Shown here piece by piece: positions 25,291 to 34,919 of a DNA stretch of 64,000 bases. The DNA lies in the NCBI RefSeq assembly GCF_001757995.1, contig NZ_LXLV01000064.1, positions 1 to 64,000 of the forward strand. Direction: 5' to 3'. How positions within the stretch are numbered: the stretch's first letter is position 1; the number at the start of each line of letters is the position of its first letter. This DNA is from Bacillus mycoides (GTDB lineage: Bacteria > Bacillota > Bacilli > Bacillales > Bacillaceae_G). Below the pieces are notes generated by a model. It had not been told where the DNA came from. It ran no database searches and saw only the letters and a list, made by a program, of their open reading frames with translations. A program made the position numbers and the translations under genes.

Positions 25291-28200
25291 CTATAGTACA
25301 CTAAAATACCTTGCCTCAGGGTGAGAAAATACCATAGCCGTTACAGACGCTTCTGGCTCCATCATAAATCCTTCTGTTAATGAAATACCAATTTCTTCTG
25401 GATGAATTAAGCGAAATAATTTTTCTTGATCAGCAAGTTCTGGGCATGCTGGATAACCAAATGATACGCGTATTCCTCTATATTTTGTACGGAATCTCTC
25501 TTCCATCGTCAGTTCAGGTGAATCTGGAATTCCCCAACGATCACGAATGAGCATATGTGTTTTTTCAGCAAGTCCTTCTGCTAATTCAAGTGCTAACGAC
25601 TGAATCGCATGACTGCGTAAATAATCTCCCTTCGCCTTCCATTCCTCTGCAATATCTCGAACCCCTTCTCCAACGGTAACAGATAAGAAAGCGACATAAT
25701 CCATCTCATCTCTAATCGGGCGTATATAATCTCCTAAAGTACGGTATGGTGCTTTCCCTTGTCTCGGAAATTCAAATCGCTCTATAATACGTGTGTGATC
25801 TTCCGGATCGTATATAATTATATTTTGTCCATCACTTTGCGCCGGGAAAAATTGATACACCGCTTTTGGGCGTAACCAAGATTGTCCTTCTTGTAATAAT
25901 TCATCGATTAAATCATTTAATTCGTGCGCTCTTCTATCTCCTTCTTGCAGGAGTTTTTTTACATTTCCTTTTAATCCAAGATGATGTCCAAGTAGCATTT
26001 GTCTATTTAAAAACGGCGCGAGATGTGCAACTGGAATATCGCGTAATACAATTCGTTTTGTTGAATCAGGTATCATAACTTCCGCCTTCGGTAATGGCTC
26101 AATTACTGCTGGAATTTTTACTTGTTTCTCCTCTTTTTTAACGATATGAAGATGACGTTCTTTTTTATCCTGTTTCATCTTCTCACGCTCTTCTTCTTTT
26201 TGAAGCTTATTAATAATATCAAGCCCCGTCATCGCATCACTCGCATAGCATACGAGCCCTTTATATGATGGAGAAATACGATTATCTGTAAACTTTCTCG
26301 TTAGCGCTGCACCACCGACAACGATTGGAATATCAATATTTGCCGCTTTTAAATCTTCAGCAGTTGTTACCATTTGTTGGGCTGATTTTACTAGCAAGCC
26401 TGAAAGGCCAATAATATCAGGTTTCTTTTCTTGTACTTCTTGAACAATTCGATCCGAACGAACATTAATTCCTAAATTAATAATTTCATATCCGTTATTG
26501 GATAAAATAATTTCAACGAGGTTTTTCCCAATATCATGTACGTCACCTTTTACAGTCGCTAATAATACTTTCCCTTTTTTCGCACTCTCACTAGATTCCA
26601 TATGTGGCTCTAAATAACTTACGGCAGCTTTCATACTTTCAGCACTTTGCAATACTTCAGCAACGATAAGCTCATTACCATTAAATAATCGCCCGACCTC
26701 ATCCATTCCTGTCATAAGCGGCCCGTTAATAATATCCAGAGGTTTTCGTCCTTCTGTAAGGGCGAGACTTAGATCTTCTTGTAGTCCTTGCTTCGTACCT
26801 TCTACAATATAGTTTGCCAGTCGTTCATCAAGCGTTAGCGTTTCTTGTGTAGCGACTTCTTTCTTTTTGGCAACACGGTAAAAGTTTGTAAATTTTTCTA
26901 ACGTCTCTTTTGTCGTTTCAAATAATAATGCATCTGCAAGACGTTTTTCTTCCTCTGGAATTGACGCATAGCGTTCTAATTTTTCCGTGTTAACAATCGC
27001 ATAATCTAATCCTGCTTTCGTTGCATGGTATAAAAAGACAGAGTTTAATACTTCACGTCCAGCTGGTGGTAAACCAAAAGATATGTTACTCACACCTAGA
27101 ATCGTTAAGCATTCTGGTAACGCTTCTTTAATAAGACGAATTCCTTCTATAGTCGCTGCCGCTGAACCTATATATTCTTCATCACCTGTTCCTACAGGAA
27201 ACACAAGCGCATCAAAAATAATATCAGATGGGCGTATACCATACTTCTTCGTTAGTAATTCATAGCTTCTTTTAGCAATCTCTATCTTTCTTTCTGCACT
27301 AACTGCCATACCATCTTCATCAATTGTCCCTACAACTATCGCAGCACCGTATTTCCGAAGAAGGGGGGTCACTTTTTCAAAACGTTCTTCTCCATCCTCT
27401 AAATTAATAGAATTGATAACACCTTTTCCTTGAATATAAGTAAGAGCTTTCGCCATAACATTTTCATCTGTTGAATCAATCATAATCGGTACTTTTAACA
27501 CTTTAGTAACTTCTGCCAAGAATCTTTCCATATCTTCTATTTCATCACGATCAGGGTCTGCCATACAAATATCAATAATATGAGCATTTTTCTTCACTTG
27601 CGCTCTTGCCACTTCAGCAGCCTCTTCAAATTTCCCTTCTGCTACTAATCTTTTAAACTTACGCGATCCAATTACGTTCGTCCTTTCTCCAACAAATAAA
27701 GGTCTCATAGAATCATCGTATTGCAACGCTTCTAGTCCACTAATTCCATGTCCAACCCTTTCATGATGCTCACGAGGATTAATCGAGGCAAGCGCCAATT
27801 TCATTGCACTTATATGTTCTGGTGTTGTGCCACAACAACCACCAATAATATTAATCCATCCTTCTTCAGCAAAACGTTTTACTTTTTCAGCAAGTGACGC
27901 CGGAGATTCGTGATAATGCCCATCTTCATCAGGAAGACCAGCATTTGGATAACAAGAAATATAACACTCTGATAAATCAGATAGAGAACGAATATGTTCC
28001 CTCATAAATTCTGGACCAGTCGCACAGTTTAATCCAACAGATAAAGGCTTCATATGCTCTATCGATAAATAAAAAGCTTCGATTGTTTGACCCGCTAAAG
28101 TCGTTCCCATCGGTTCAATTGTTCCCGAAATCATAATAGGTACTATTTTATTTAGTTCTTCAAACGCCGATTGAATTCCAATATACGCAGCCTTCACATT

Positions 28201-28692
28201 ACGCATATCTTGACTCGTCTCAACGAGCAATACATCAACTTCTCCTCTTAATAATCCTCTCGCTTGCCTTGTATAGGCTTCGATTAACTCTTCAAAAGTC
28301 ACACCGCCTGTAACACTAATCGCTTTCGTCGTTGGTCCCATCGCTCCCGCAACATATACTTCTTTCCCACTTTCTTTGACCGCTTGCTTCGCCAAAAACG
28401 CTGCCCTTTCGTTTAACTCTTCATCTAAATGAGACAATGCATAATCACTTAGTACAATATTCGTTGCACCAAACGTATTCGTTTCAATAATATCTGCACC
28501 AGCTTCAATATAGACTTTATGAATATTTAAAATAACATCCGGTCTTGTTTTTACTAAATATTCATTACAACCTTCGTATTCTTCTCCTCCAAAATCTTCC
28601 GCTGTTAAGTCTTCTTGCTGGATCATCGTTCCCATTGCACCATCTAATATTAAAATTTCATGTTGTAATCTCTCTTCTATTCGTTTCATCAA
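25291..28692 (-). CDS. metH: Cobalamin-dependent methionine synthase MetH
   Basis: The 1133-residue modular enzyme moves a methyl group from methyltetrahydrofolate via cobalamin to homocysteine. In order it has a homocysteine domain with zinc cysteines (GLNCATG; GGCCGTTPEH near residue 290), a pterin-binding domain (about 330-600), a B12 cap and Rossmann domain with the axial histidine motif VKGDVHDIGKN near residue 715, and a reactivation domain ending '...GFMMEPEASVTAMVFSHPEARYFSV'. It overlaps yitJ by four bases (ATGA). Expression depends on the SAM riboswitch ahead of yitJ. Confidence 0.97.
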   Translation of the reverse strand: MMKRIEERLQHEILILDGAMGTMIQQEDLTAEDFGGEEYEGCNEYLVKTRPDVILNIHKVYIEAGADIIETNTFGATNIVLSDYALSHLDEELNERAAFLAKQAVKESGKEVYVAGAMGPTTKAISVTGGVTFEELIEAYTRQARGLLRGEVDVLLVETSQDMRNVKAAYIGIQSAFEELNKIVPIMISGTIEPMGTTLAGQTIEAFYLSIEHMKPLSVGLNCATGPEFMREHIRSLSDLSECYISCYPNAGLPDEDGHYHESPASLAEKVKRFAEEGWINIIGGCCGTTPEHISAMKLALASINPREHHERVGHGISGLEALQYDDSMRPLFVGERTNVIGSRKFKRLVAEGKFEEAAEVARAQVKKNAHIIDICMADPDRDEIEDMERFLAEVTKVLKVPIMIDSTDENVMAKALTYIQGKGVINSINLEDGEERFEKVTPLLRKYGAAIVVGTIDEDGMAVSAERKIEIAKRSYELLTKKYGIRPSDIIFDALVFPVGTGDEEYIGSAAATIEGIRLIKEALPECLTILGVSNISFGLPPAGREVLNSVFLYHATKAGLDYAIVNTEKLERYASIPEEEKRLADALLFETTKETLEKFTNFYRVAKKKEVATQETLTLDERLANYIVEGTKQGLQEDLSLALTEGRKPLDIINGPLMTGMDEVGRLFNGNELIVAEVLQSAESMKAAVSYLEPHMESSESAKKGKVLLATVKGDVHDIGKNLVEIILSNNGYEIINLGINVRSDRIVQEVQEKKPDIIGLSGLLVKSAQQMVTTAEDLKAANIDIPIVVGGAALTRKFTDNRISPSYKGLVCYASDAMTGLDIINKLQKEEEREKMKQDKKERHLHIVKKEEKQVKIPAVIEPLPKAEVMIPDSTKRIVLRDIPVAHLAPFLNRQMLLGHHLGLKGNVKKLLQEGDRRAHELNDLIDELLQEGQSWLRPKAVYQFFPAQSDGQNIIIYDPEDHTRIIERFEFPRQGKAPYRTLGDYIRPIRDEMDYVAFLSVTVGEGVRDIAEEWKAKGDYLRSHAIQSLALELAEGLAEKTHMLIRDRWGIPDSPELTMEERFRTKYRGIRVSFGYPACPELADQEKLFRLIHPEEIGISLTEGFMMEPEASVTAMVFSHPEARYFSVL

Positions 28693-30521
28693 TTAATACC
28701 CTCTTTCACTTCTTGCTTTTCTCTCACATATTTCACGAGATGTTCTGTAATTTCATATTTTAAAAACGGCGTAATAAGATAAATACCGTTAAAATATTTC
28801 ATTGCCGCATCGATCAACTCTTGTGAAATGCGCATCCCTTCCTCGATAGCAGCCTCTTTCGTTTCATGTCCATCCATTCTTTGTCTTATCTCTTCTGGAA
28901 GAGTAATACCCGGCACTTCAAAATGAAGAAAATCTGCATTCCGCTTACTTACTAACGGCATAATTCCAATAAAGATTGGTTGTTCCAAATGCTTTGTCGC
29001 TTCATATACTTCTTTAATTAAAGCTACATCATAAATCGGCTGAGTTAAGAAATATTCTGCTCCAGCATCTATTTTTCGTTCCATTCTTTTTACCGCTGCT
29101 TTTAAATGCCTTACATGAGGATTGAATGCCCCTCCGACAGAAAACCTTGTTGCCGGACCAATTGATTTCCCTAAAATAGAGCGACCGTCGTTCATCTCTT
29201 TAATCATTTTAATTAGCTCTATAGATGACAAATCATATACAGAAGTTGCACCTGGAAAATCACCAACGCGCGCTGGATCACCAGTTAAAGCTAGCACTTC
29301 CTCCATACCTAATGCTGATAATCCAAGTAAATGAGACTGTAGTCCAATGACGTTATGGTCTCTACACGTTAAGTGCGTCAATACTGGAATATCATGCTTC
29401 GTTAATAATGCACCCATAGCCATATTCGAAACGCGAGGAGATGCTAATGAATTATCTGCTAGAGTAATAGCATCCGCTCCAGCCCTTTTCAGCGCTCTTG
29501 CCCCTTCAAAAAACCGCTGCGTGTCTAACGTTTTCGGTGGATCTAATTCCACTACAACTGTCGTTTGTTTCTTTGCCTTTTCTGCGAGAGTAACATGAGC
29601 TCTCGAACGCTTCTCCTGTGTATGGACCACTTTAGGCCATGGAACCGTCTCCTTTGCTATTACAGGTGCAATATTTGCAATAGCACGTTTCATTCCTTCA
29701 ATATGTTCCGGGGTAGTACCACAACAACCACCTAATAAACGAATACCTTGTTCAATAAATTTCGGTGTCATTTCTTCAAAATACGCTGGACTTCCCTCAT
29801 ATACGTAACGCCCTTCCACATAATTCGGGAGACCTGCATTCGGATATGCTGATAAATAGCCATTTTGAGGAATCGATATCATTTTGAAAGCTTCCGTCAT
29901 GTGAAGCGGGCCTAGTTGACAGTTCAACCCAACAACATTGGCACCGTAATCTAAAAGCTGTTTTAATATTTCATTGACATCATTCCCATTTTGAGTCGTA
30001 CCTGCCTCATGTAACGCTAACTGAGCAACAATCGGAATATTCGTTTGTTTACGCAATACTTTAACGGCATGCAATAATTCAAATTCATCATAAAAAGTTT
30101 CTAATAGTAATCCATCAACCTGTTCTTCTAGTAAAGCACCTGCCTGCTCAAGTAACATAAATTCTCGCTCTATATCAGTCGTTGTAACAGCACCAATATG
30201 TTTCATACCTCCAATTGTCCCTAAAATTGCATTCCGCTCTGTTACCGATGCTTTCGCAATATTCACTGCCGCTTTATTAATTTGGACAACTTGATTTTCT
30301 AATCCATACATACGTAATTTTGCTTCATTTGCCCCATACGTATTCGTTTGAATAACATCCGCTCCAGCAGCTACATATTGTTTATGGATCGATATAATTA
30401 AGTCCGGATCAGACAAATTCAATTCTTCAAAACTACTTTGTAAACCATGCGAATGTAATAAAGTTCCAACCGCACCATCACCTATTACAATTCCTTTTGA
30501 TAATAAATCTAGTAATTTCAC
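28689..30521 (-). CDS. yitJ: Bifunctional homocysteine S-methyltransferase / methylenetetrahydrofolate reductase YitJ
   Basis: The 610-residue fusion has an N-terminal homocysteine-binding domain (about 1-290) with zinc ligands in GLNCQLG and GGCCGTTPEH. Its C-terminal methylenetetrahydrofolate reductase domain (about 320-600) has 'VVELDPPKTLD', 'LTGDPARVGD' and 'FLTQPIYD'. The reductase makes methyl-tetrahydrofolate for MetH, encoded directly downstream. Expression is controlled by a SAM-I riboswitch 30 bases upstream. Confidence 0.96.
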   Translation of the reverse strand: MKLLDLLSKGIVIGDGAVGTLLHSHGLQSSFEELNLSDPDLIISIHKQYVAAGADVIQTNTYGANEAKLRMYGLENQVVQINKAAVNIAKASVTERNAILGTIGGMKHIGAVTTTDIEREFMLLEQAGALLEEQVDGLLLETFYDEFELLHAVKVLRKQTNIPIVAQLALHEAGTTQNGNDVNEILKQLLDYGANVVGLNCQLGPLHMTEAFKMISIPQNGYLSAYPNAGLPNYVEGRYVYEGSPAYFEEMTPKFIEQGIRLLGGCCGTTPEHIEGMKRAIANIAPVIAKETVPWPKVVHTQEKRSRAHVTLAEKAKKQTTVVVELDPPKTLDTQRFFEGARALKRAGADAITLADNSLASPRVSNMAMGALLTKHDIPVLTHLTCRDHNVIGLQSHLLGLSALGMEEVLALTGDPARVGDFPGATSVYDLSSIELIKMIKEMNDGRSILGKSIGPATRFSVGGAFNPHVRHLKAAVKRMERKIDAGAEYFLTQPIYDVALIKEVYEATKHLEQPIFIGIMPLVSKRNADFLHFEVPGITLPEEIRQRMDGHETKEAAIEEGMRISQELIDAAMKYFNGIYLITPFLKYEITEHLVKYVREKQEVKEGIN

Positions 30522-30551
30522 GAATCTCCCTCATTTCTATCAATATAAAAA

Positions 30552-30703
30552 CCCCCTCTTCACTTTGAAGAGGGGGACATAATTGTGCCTCCTCTTATTA
30601 TGCAAAACACACGTTTTGCAGGTTTTAGCACCGTTTCAAACATTTAGTTTGAAGGTTGCCGGGTTTCACAGGGCCTTTCCCTCCACCGCTCTCAATAAGA
30701 GTT
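30552..30703 (-). promoter_or_regulatory. SAM-I riboswitch (S-box) and terminator for yitJ-metH
   Basis: Read on the minus strand the aptamer starts CTCTTATTGAGAGCGG and continues GGAGGGAAAGGCCCTGTGAA, ACCCGGCAACC, a variable P3, GGTGCTAAAACC, and closes P1 with AATAAGAG (about 30592-30703). A strong terminator (CCCCCTCTTCA...TGAAGAGGGGG, 30552-30576) with a T-run follows. High SAM should stabilise the aptamer and end transcription before yitJ. Confidence 0.96.
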
Positions 30704-30906
30704 TGTCTTTATTATTTTATTTATGTAGCTAAAAGGAAATGCGTTCCCCTTTTAACAATGTTTGTTAATTTTTTATAAATTTAGCACGCACTAAAATAAA
30801 AGTCAATGACACTTGCAGAAAAATAAAAATTATTTAAAATAAAGTTGCAATTCAATTATCTTTTGTTGTAAAGTTAAAACCATAATAAAAATTGCATACG
30901 AACATT

Positions 30907-31066
30907 CTTATCTAGAGAGGTAGAGGGACTGGCCCTATGACGCCTCAGCAACCATTAACATTCATTCGTTAATAAGGTGCTAATTCCAGCAAATTGTGAA
31001 AGATTTGACAGATGAGAAGAAGACTCTATTCAAACCGAAAGCCTTCTTCTTAGAAGGCTTTTTTTA
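30907..31066 (+). promoter_or_regulatory. SAM-I riboswitch (S-box) and terminator for metI-metC
   Basis: The aptamer begins CTTATCTAGAGAGGTAGAGG and contains GACTGGCCCTATGACGCCTC, AGCAACC, GGTGCTAATTCCAGC and the closing GATGAGAAG (about 30907-31019). A terminator AAAGCCTTCT/AGAAGGCTTT (31038-31061) plus T-run lies 35 bases ahead of metI. It is a second S-box, 200 bases from the divergent yitJ one. Confidence 0.97.
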
Positions 31067-31099
31067 TTTTAAATTCAATTTAAAAGGGGGAATTTTCAC

Positions 31100-32212
31100 A
31101 TGTCAACAATCGAAACAAAACTAGCACAAATCGGGAACCGTAGCGAAGCTACAACAGGAACTGTTAATCCACCTGTTTATTTCTCAACTGCTTATCGTCA
31201 CGAAGGAATTGGTAAATCTACTGGCTTTGACTATTCAAGAACTGGAAATCCGACTCGCGGTCTTTTAGAACAGGCAATTGCAGACTTAGAAAGCGGTGAG
31301 CAAGGATATGCCTGTAGTTCAGGAATGGCGGCTGTTCTCCTTGTCCTTTCACTATTCCGTTCCGGAGATGAGCTTATCGTATCTGAAGACTTATACGGGG
31401 GAACATATCGTCTATTTTCCGAACATGAAGACAAGTGGAATATTCGATGTAGATACGTAGATACACAATCTATTAAACAAATTGAGAAAGCAATCACATC
31501 TCAAACGAAGGCTATTTTCATAGAAACACCGACTAATCCATTAATGCAAGTAACTGATATCGTAAGTGTAGCAAGTGTAGCGAAAAGGCACGGACTACTT
31601 CTTATTGTAGATAACACGTTCTATACACCTTATATACAGCAACCATTAACAGAAGGTGCAAACATCGTCCTTCATAGCGCAACTAAATATTTAGGCGGAC
31701 ATAACGATGTACTAAGCGGACTTGTCGTTGCGAAAGGGAAATCTCTTTGCGAGGAGCTTGCTCATTATCATAATGCCTCTGGTGCTGTCTTAAGCCCGTT
31801 TGATTCATGGCTATTAATTCGCGGCATGAAAACTTTAGCACTTCGCATGAAACAGCATGAAGAAAACGCTCATGCAATTGTTGCTTATTTAAATGCTGAA
31901 GATGGTGTGACAGATGTATTTTATCCAGGCAGAGGTGGTATGATTTCATTTCGCCTTCAAGATGAAACTTGGATTAATCCTTTCTTACAATCTTTATCCT
32001 TAATTACATTTGCTGAAAGTCTTGGCGGCGTTGAAAGTTTAATGACTTATCCAGCAACGCAAACTCATGCCGATATTCCAGAAGAAGTTCGAACAGCACG
32101 CGGTGTGTGTAATCGTCTTCTCCGTTTTTCAGTCGGTATCGAAAATAGCAATGATTTAATTCAAGACTTAAAGCAAGCAATTAAACTTGTAAAAGAGGGT
32201 GTAAGAATATGA
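31100..32212 (+). CDS. metI: Cystathionine gamma-synthase / O-acetylhomoserine thiolyase MetI
   Basis: The 370-residue PLP enzyme condenses an activated homoserine with cysteine (or sulphide) in methionine synthesis. Family blocks include 'YSRTGNPTRG', 'IFIETPTNPLMQVTDI' and the PLP lysine in 'LHSATKYLGGHND' near residue 197. It has the short gap 'YPGRGGMISF' typical of this subgroup. GGGGGAATTTTCAC precedes the ATG. metC overlaps its stop by four bases (ATGA). Confidence 0.95.
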   Translation: MSTIETKLAQIGNRSEATTGTVNPPVYFSTAYRHEGIGKSTGFDYSRTGNPTRGLLEQAIADLESGEQGYACSSGMAAVLLVLSLFRSGDELIVSEDLYGGTYRLFSEHEDKWNIRCRYVDTQSIKQIEKAITSQTKAIFIETPTNPLMQVTDIVSVASVAKRHGLLLIVDNTFYTPYIQQPLTEGANIVLHSATKYLGGHNDVLSGLVVAKGKSLCEELAHYHNASGAVLSPFDSWLLIRGMKTLALRMKQHEENAHAIVAYLNAEDGVTDVFYPGRGGMISFRLQDETWINPFLQSLSLITFAESLGGVESLMTYPATQTHADIPEEVRTARGVCNRLLRFSVGIENSNDLIQDLKQAIKLVKEGVRI

Positions 32213-33372
32213 GCTATTCCATAGATACGCTTTTACTGCATAATCAATACAAGCATGACACACACACAGGAGCTGTTAACGTTCCCATCTATAACACATC
32301 AACATTTCATCAGTTTGATGTAGATGCTTTCGGAAAGTATGACTATAGTAGATCTGGAAATCCAACACGTGAAGCTCTTGAAGAAATCATTGCTTTATTA
32401 GAAGGCGGGACAAAAGGATTCGCCTTTGCATCAGGCATTGCAGCCATTTCTACTGCATTTCTCCTTCTTTCACAAGGTGATCACGTACTCATTTCAGAAG
32501 ACGTATACGGAGGCACTTACCGAATAATAACTGAAGTACTCTCTCGTTACGGTGTTTCACATACATTTGTTGATATGACAAATCTGGAAGAAGTAAAAGA
32601 AAACATTAAACCAAATACGAAGCTCTTTTATGTAGAAACACCTTCTAACCCACTTTTAAAAGTGACAGATATTCGTGCTGTTTCTAATCTTGCAAAATCT
32701 ATTGATGCTCTTACTTTTGTTGATAATACATTTTTGACACCACTATTTCAAAAACCACTTGAACTTGGCGCTGATGTCGTTCTTCATAGTGCAACAAAAT
32801 TTATTGCTGGTCATAGTGATGTCACCGCCGGATTAGCTGTCGTAAAAGATGAAGAACTTGCTCAAAAGCTCGGCTTTCTACAAAATGCTTTTGGTGCTAT
32901 TTTAGGACCGCAAGATTGTTCTCTCGTGCTTCGCGGTCTGAAAACATTGCATGTACGTCTCGAACATTCAACTGCAGGTGCCAACAAAATCGCACATTTT
33001 TTACAAGAGCACTCTAAAGTTCAAAATGTCTATTACCCTGGATTACAATCACATCTTGGCTATAGTATTCAACAAACTCAAGCAACATCGGCTGGGGCTG
33101 TTTTATCTTTCACCTTACAGTCCGAAGATGCACTGCGCCAATTTTTATCAAAAGTTAAACTACCCGTTTTTGCGGTTAGTCTGGGCGCTGTTGAATCTAT
33201 TCTTTCATATCCAGCAAAAATGTCACATGCAGCCTTATCACAGGAAGCACGTGATGAAAGAGGGATTTCCAATTCATTACTTCGTTTATCGGTTGGTCTT
33301 GAAAATGTTAACGATTTAATATCCGATTTCGAAAATGCTCTTTCTTATGTAGAAGAACCGGTAAATGCATAG
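32209..33372 (+). CDS. metC: Cystathionine beta-lyase MetC
   Basis: The 387-residue PLP enzyme of the same fold as MetI cleaves cystathionine to homocysteine, pyruvate and ammonia. 'YSRSGNPTREALEE', 'FYVETPSNPLLKVTDI' and the PLP-lysine block 'LHSATKFIAGHSDV' near residue 200 are present. The product homocysteine feeds MetH and YitJ encoded on the other side. The metI-metC order equals yjcI-yjcJ of B. subtilis. Confidence 0.94.
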   Translation: MSYSIDTLLLHNQYKHDTHTGAVNVPIYNTSTFHQFDVDAFGKYDYSRSGNPTREALEEIIALLEGGTKGFAFASGIAAISTAFLLLSQGDHVLISEDVYGGTYRIITEVLSRYGVSHTFVDMTNLEEVKENIKPNTKLFYVETPSNPLLKVTDIRAVSNLAKSIDALTFVDNTFLTPLFQKPLELGADVVLHSATKFIAGHSDVTAGLAVVKDEELAQKLGFLQNAFGAILGPQDCSLVLRGLKTLHVRLEHSTAGANKIAHFLQEHSKVQNVYYPGLQSHLGYSIQQTQATSAGAVLSFTLQSEDALRQFLSKVKLPVFAVSLGAVESILSYPAKMSHAALSQEARDERGISNSLLRLSVGLENVNDLISDFENALSYVEEPVNA

Positions 33373-33378
33373 AGAGAA

Positions 33379-33418
33379 AAGAAGATATGAAATTAAGTTT
33401 TCATATCTTCTTTTTATG
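33379..33418 (+). terminator. Terminator of metI-metC
   Basis: The arms AAGAAGATATGAAA and TTTCATATCTTCTT surround a five-base loop and are followed by TTTAT. Confidence 0.85.
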
Positions 33419-33543
33419 CTGTCTAGCATATTCATTTTAATGTTTTTTCTTTTTGTATAGTTCATTAAAAAATAAAAGTATATCATCTATTTCCAAATAA
33501 CGGATTAATTGATATATTAAGAAATAAAAAAGGGGTAAAAATA

Positions 33544-34056
33544 ATGGATACTTGTGCAGATATTTTAATCGTTATCGATTTACAAAATGGGGTATGTTAT
33601 AGCGGAGAGCATTTATTTGATTTACAAAACTTGCTTACAAAAGTAAATAAAAAAATTTCTTCATACAGAAAATCAAATAAACCAATCATTTTTGTTCAAC
33701 ATTGTGATGATGATTTAGTACCCGAAACAGAACCTTGGGCTATTCATACCGATTTAGATGTTCAAGAACAAGATTTTTTTGTAAGAAAAACACATGCAAA
33801 TTCATTTTATAAAACAAACTTAAAAGAAATTTTAGATCAATTATCTGTACATCGTATTGAATTTTGTGGTGCCCAAACGGAGTACTGCATGGATGCTACG
33901 ATTAAATTTGCCCACGGACTAGGATACGAAAACTTCATGGGACAGAAAACAACCTCTACGTTAAACAATCCATTTATGTCCGCAAAAGAGACAATTGATT
34001 TTTATGAGAATATATGGAACCACAGATTTTTAAAGTTGATAAAAGATGAACTCTAG
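33544..34056 (+). CDS. Isochorismatase-family cysteine hydrolase
   Basis: The 170-residue protein has the family triad: D12 (IVIDLQNG), K82 (FVRKTHAN) and C115 (GAQTEYCMDAT). Related enzymes hydrolyse N-carbamoyl or nicotinamide-type amides; the substrate here is unknown. AAAAAGGGG precedes the ATG. It is a single gene. Length is normal for the stand-alone family. Confidence 0.85.
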   Translation: MDTCADILIVIDLQNGVCYSGEHLFDLQNLLTKVNKKISSYRKSNKPIIFVQHCDDDLVPETEPWAIHTDLDVQEQDFFVRKTHANSFYKTNLKEILDQLSVHRIEFCGAQTEYCMDATIKFAHGLGYENFMGQKTTSTLNNPFMSAKETIDFYENIWNHRFLKLIKDEL

Positions 34057-34484
34057 AATAAATGACTAATGACTTGATCATTCTAAGATTTATCGGCTAC
34101 ACTCAAGGGTCTCTTTATCATCATAAAGAAGCTGATTACACTGGGCTTCTTTTAACCTGTTTTATATTCTATATATAACATTACAATTCCTTTGTCATAT
34201 TATTTTAAAAATTTTGTATATTCATTTGAAAGAATAAGAAAATCATGATAAAATTGTGTTACGAATATATCTATATCTTTCAATTTTTGAAACGCATCAA
34301 AATTTTCACCCAAAAATGTCATTTTACAAAACTGTGCAAATTTATCTATTTTATTTACATCAGGGTCTCTTTTCTTACAATTTCTTTACTTTAGGACTTT
34401 TTTTCTGCAACAACTGTTTTCTTTTCTTTGATTTTTTGGTATGTATAGTATGGTATAACAGCTCACACGGAGGTGGAAAAGAAC
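34057..34484 (+). other. Intergenic region with terminator, putative promoter and long leader
   Basis: This AT-rich stretch first holds a hairpin AAAGAAGC/GCTTCTTTT (34125-34153) that probably terminates the hydrolase gene. A good promoter, TTGAAA (34226-34231), 17 bases, TAAAAT (34249-34254), follows. Transcription from it would leave about 220 untranslated bases before the ArsR gene at 34485. A second set of TATA-like words (TATAGTATGGTATAAC, from about 34445) lies nearer the gene. I see no known riboswitch. Confidence 0.45.
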
Positions 34485-34775
34485 ATGTTAGAAACCTTTC
34501 AAAAAGAAATAGAACTATATGAAAGCAATGCAGAATTATTGAAAGTGCTTGCTCATCCTGTTCGCTTATGTATTGTAAAGGGATTAATTGAACGTGGCCC
34601 AAGCAACGTTTCTACAATGTACACAGGCTTAAACATGCCACAATCTACAATTTCACAGCATTTAGCAAAGTTAAAAAGTGCTAAAATCGTTTCTAGTGAA
34701 AGAAAAGGATTGGAAATTTACTACAAAGTAGAAAACGAAACAATTATTCAACTCGTTCGCGTATTATTAGGTTAG
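34485..34775 (+). CDS. ArsR/SmtB-family regulator, PagR-like
   Basis: The 96-residue winged-helix protein has 'AELLKVLAHPVRLCIVKGLIERG', recognition helix 'MPQSTISQHLAKLKSAKIVSSERKGLEIYYKV' and a C-terminal dimerisation helix. It lacks the ELCVCD-type metal site of classic ArsR proteins. Overall it resembles PagR of B. anthracis, a non-metal ArsR member, so it may sense redox state or act constitutively. ATG at 34485 follows GGAGGTGG. It is a single gene. Confidence 0.82.
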   Translation: MLETFQKEIELYESNAELLKVLAHPVRLCIVKGLIERGPSNVSTMYTGLNMPQSTISQHLAKLKSAKIVSSERKGLEIYYKVENETIIQLVRVLLG

Positions 34776-34881
34776 GGACTAATAGACAGAGAAAAAGAAC
34801 GTATTCTATATTTTTCATCTCATATCTTTAATATAAATATATATCATGAGAGGAAATATATAATACTACATAAGTCGTATT

Positions 34882-34919
34882 AAAAAACAAGACACAGAAA
34901 ATACTGTGTCTTGTTTTTT
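34882..34919 (-). terminator. Terminator of the yqgX-methyltransferase pair
   Basis: The arms AACAAGACACAG and CTGTGTCTTGTT with a six-base loop are flanked by A- and T-runs on both sides. It directly abuts the stop at 34920 and may also act on the plus strand. Confidence 0.88.

Noticed and set aside
32951-33319. 122-codon frame inside metC
   Set aside because: It lies in an alternative frame of a clear PLP enzyme gene, with Tyr/His/Phe-biased composition and no ribosome-binding site.
34256-34522. 88-codon frame overlapping the ArsR start
   Set aside because: It is Phe/Leu/Tyr-rich from AT-rich DNA, without a ribosome-binding site, and runs out of frame into the real gene.
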